DNA of 7,080 nucleotides. Source: Anaerolineales bacterium UBA3071 (lineage in GTDB: Bacteria; Chloroflexota; Anaerolineae; UBA3071). The position numbers and the translations under genes were made by a program. A model generated the notes under the pieces. The model saw only the letters and a program-made list of their open reading frames with translations, had not been told where the DNA came from and did not search any database. Positions 6,601 to 7,080 of the stretch are shown here, piece by piece. The stretch lies in NCBI GenBank assembly GCA_002366755.1, contig DFBV01000058.1, positions 3,157 through 10,236 on the forward strand, read 5' to 3'. The first letter of the stretch is position 1. Every line of letters begins with the position of its first letter.

Positions 6601-6621
6601 TTGTCAATCCCGATTTGACAA
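6601..6621. promoter_or_regulatory. Perfect inverted repeat over the -35 box, candidate operator
   Basis: TTGTCAA (6601-6607) and its exact reverse complement TTGACAA (6615-6621) are separated by 7 bp, giving a 14-bp centre-to-centre spacing. The right arm includes the whole -35 hexamer of the promoter for the downstream gene. A dimeric regulator bound here would cover the promoter. No known regulator's site is recognised; control by the DUF2089-type protein itself is a guess. Confidence 0.45.
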
Positions 6622-6643
6622 ATATTCAACTCTATGCTAAGAT
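6615..6643 (+). promoter_or_regulatory. Sigma-70-type promoter of the DUF2089-type gene
   Basis: TTGACA (6615-6620), a 17-bp spacer ending in the extended -10 TGC (6635-6637), and TAAGAT (6638-6643). Transcription should start near 6650, leaving about 20 nt before the ATG at 6671. The upstream part of this gap, 6535-6600, shows no gene or clear signal. Confidence 0.65.
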
Positions 6644-6658
6644 TATCCCATCATGAGC

Positions 6659-6667
6659 GGAGGTGAT
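6659..6667 (+). promoter_or_regulatory. Ribosome binding site that fixes the start at 6671
   Basis: GGAGGTGAT is a nine-base match to the complement of the usual 16S rRNA 3' end. With GGAGGT ending at 6664, it stands 6 nt before ATG 6671. The earlier in-frame ATG at 6653 has no such site and lies only about three bases after the predicted transcription start. Confidence 0.85.
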
Positions 6668-6670
6668 GGC

Positions 6671-7057
6671 ATGTACCCTGTTCCCGGTTCCTGTCCTGTC
6701 TGTGGAGACGCACTGATCGTCACCCTGCTGCAATGTCCCCATTGCGACACGGTGATGGAAGGCCGCTTCGCCCTGGGCCGCTTTCATCAACTCTCTCAGG
6801 AGCAACTCAGCTTCGCCGAGCTCTTTCTGCGCTGTGAGGGCAAGCTGAGCTGGACCGCCGAAGAGATGGGGGTCTCTTACCCCACCGTGCGCTCCCGCCT
6901 GGAAGAGGTTATCCGCGCCCTCGGTTACGAGGTACGAGAGGAGACACCCGCCGAGGAGAAGCAACGCCGGTTCGAGCGCCGCCAAACCATCCTGAACGAC
7001 CTGGCTGCGGGCAGCATCACCGCTGAGGAAGCGGTGGAATTGCTGAAGAAGCAGTGA
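6671..7057 (+). CDS. DUF2089-type zinc-ribbon/helix-turn-helix protein
   Basis: The product (128 residues) is a small, probably DNA-binding protein. Two Cys pairs, CPVC at 8-11 and CPHC at 22-25, form a zinc ribbon. GRFALGRFHQLSQEQLSFAELFLRCEGKL (31-59) and the following TAEEMGVSYPTVRSRLEEVIRALGYE (62-87) match the DUF2089 pattern, the latter being a helix-turn-helix. The C-terminal RRQTILNDLAAGSITAEEAVELLKK (103-127) resembles the short SHOCT-like segment found at the N-terminus of YvlB/DUF4097 proteins. Start 6671 is chosen over 6653 from the ribosome site and promoter position. It has its own promoter and is separated from dnaK by a terminator, so it is not part of the heat-shock operon. 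Its target is not known. Family assignment is firm; a regulatory role is an inference. Confidence 0.9.
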   Translation: MYPVPGSCPVCGDALIVTLLQCPHCDTVMEGRFALGRFHQLSQEQLSFAELFLRCEGKLSWTAEEMGVSYPTVRSRLEEVIRALGYEVREETPAEEKQRRFERRQTILNDLAAGSITAEEAVELLKKQ

Positions 7058-7080
7058 CCCGTGATCAGCGATAAACATGA
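7054..7080 (+). repeat. Possible start of a 7-bp repeat array at the right edge
   Basis: GTGACCC, GTGATCA and GCGATAA follow one another in 7-nt phase, and the first unit contains the TGA stop of the DUF2089-type gene. The window ends before the pattern can be tested. Agreement between units is only moderate. Confidence 0.25.

Noticed and set aside
7061..7080. Start of a further gene at GTG 7061 or ATG 7077
   Set aside because: There is no clear ribosome site and too few codons before the window ends.

Overview
The window comes from a GC-rich bacterial chromosome. The HrcA/CIRCE heat-shock operon, the DUF2089-type gene, the surface-polysaccharide genes and the degenerate 7-bp repeat arrays together suggest a Chloroflexota (Chloroflexi)-like bacterium. 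That assignment is an inference from gene types and style, not from any marker comparison.

Layout. Positions 1-129 hold the last 42 codons of an unrecognised, very basic protein whose stop codon lies inside a 7-bp repeat array. A sigma-70-type promoter (192-220) then precedes a two-gene surface-polysaccharide unit. The first gene is a family 2 glycosyltransferase (298-1263). It overlaps by 7 bp a polyprenyl-phosphate sugar-1-phosphate transferase (1257-2642), the membrane enzyme that would load the first sugar on the lipid carrier; the glycosyltransferase would extend the glycan. A second strong promoter (2701-2729) with a perfect CIRCE operator (2741-2769) drives hrcA (2829-3860), grpE (3943-4509) and dnaK (4571-6466). 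HrcA represses its own operon through CIRCE, DnaK is the Hsp70 chaperone and GrpE its nucleotide exchange factor. No dnaJ follows: an intrinsic terminator (6504-6534) closes the operon. The last gene (6671-7057) encodes a small zinc-ribbon plus helix-turn-helix protein of the DUF2089 type. It has its own promoter, with a perfect inverted repeat over the -35 box.

The genes themselves are ordinary. What stands out is a set of degenerate tandem arrays with a strict 7-nt period. Three are clear: 111-159, 546-601 and 3862-3917. Three shorter ones are doubtful: around 4501-4525, 6471-6491 and 7054-7080. Unit sequences differ between most loci, but five of the six lie on or within a few bases of a stop codon. 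The sixth (546-601) sits inside the glycosyltransferase gene, where it is read in frame as three 7-residue Pro/Asn-rich repeats just ahead of the catalytic Asn-Pro-Asp strand. I see no convincing new multi-gene system; the heptad arrays and the DUF2089 promoter palindrome are the points to follow up.
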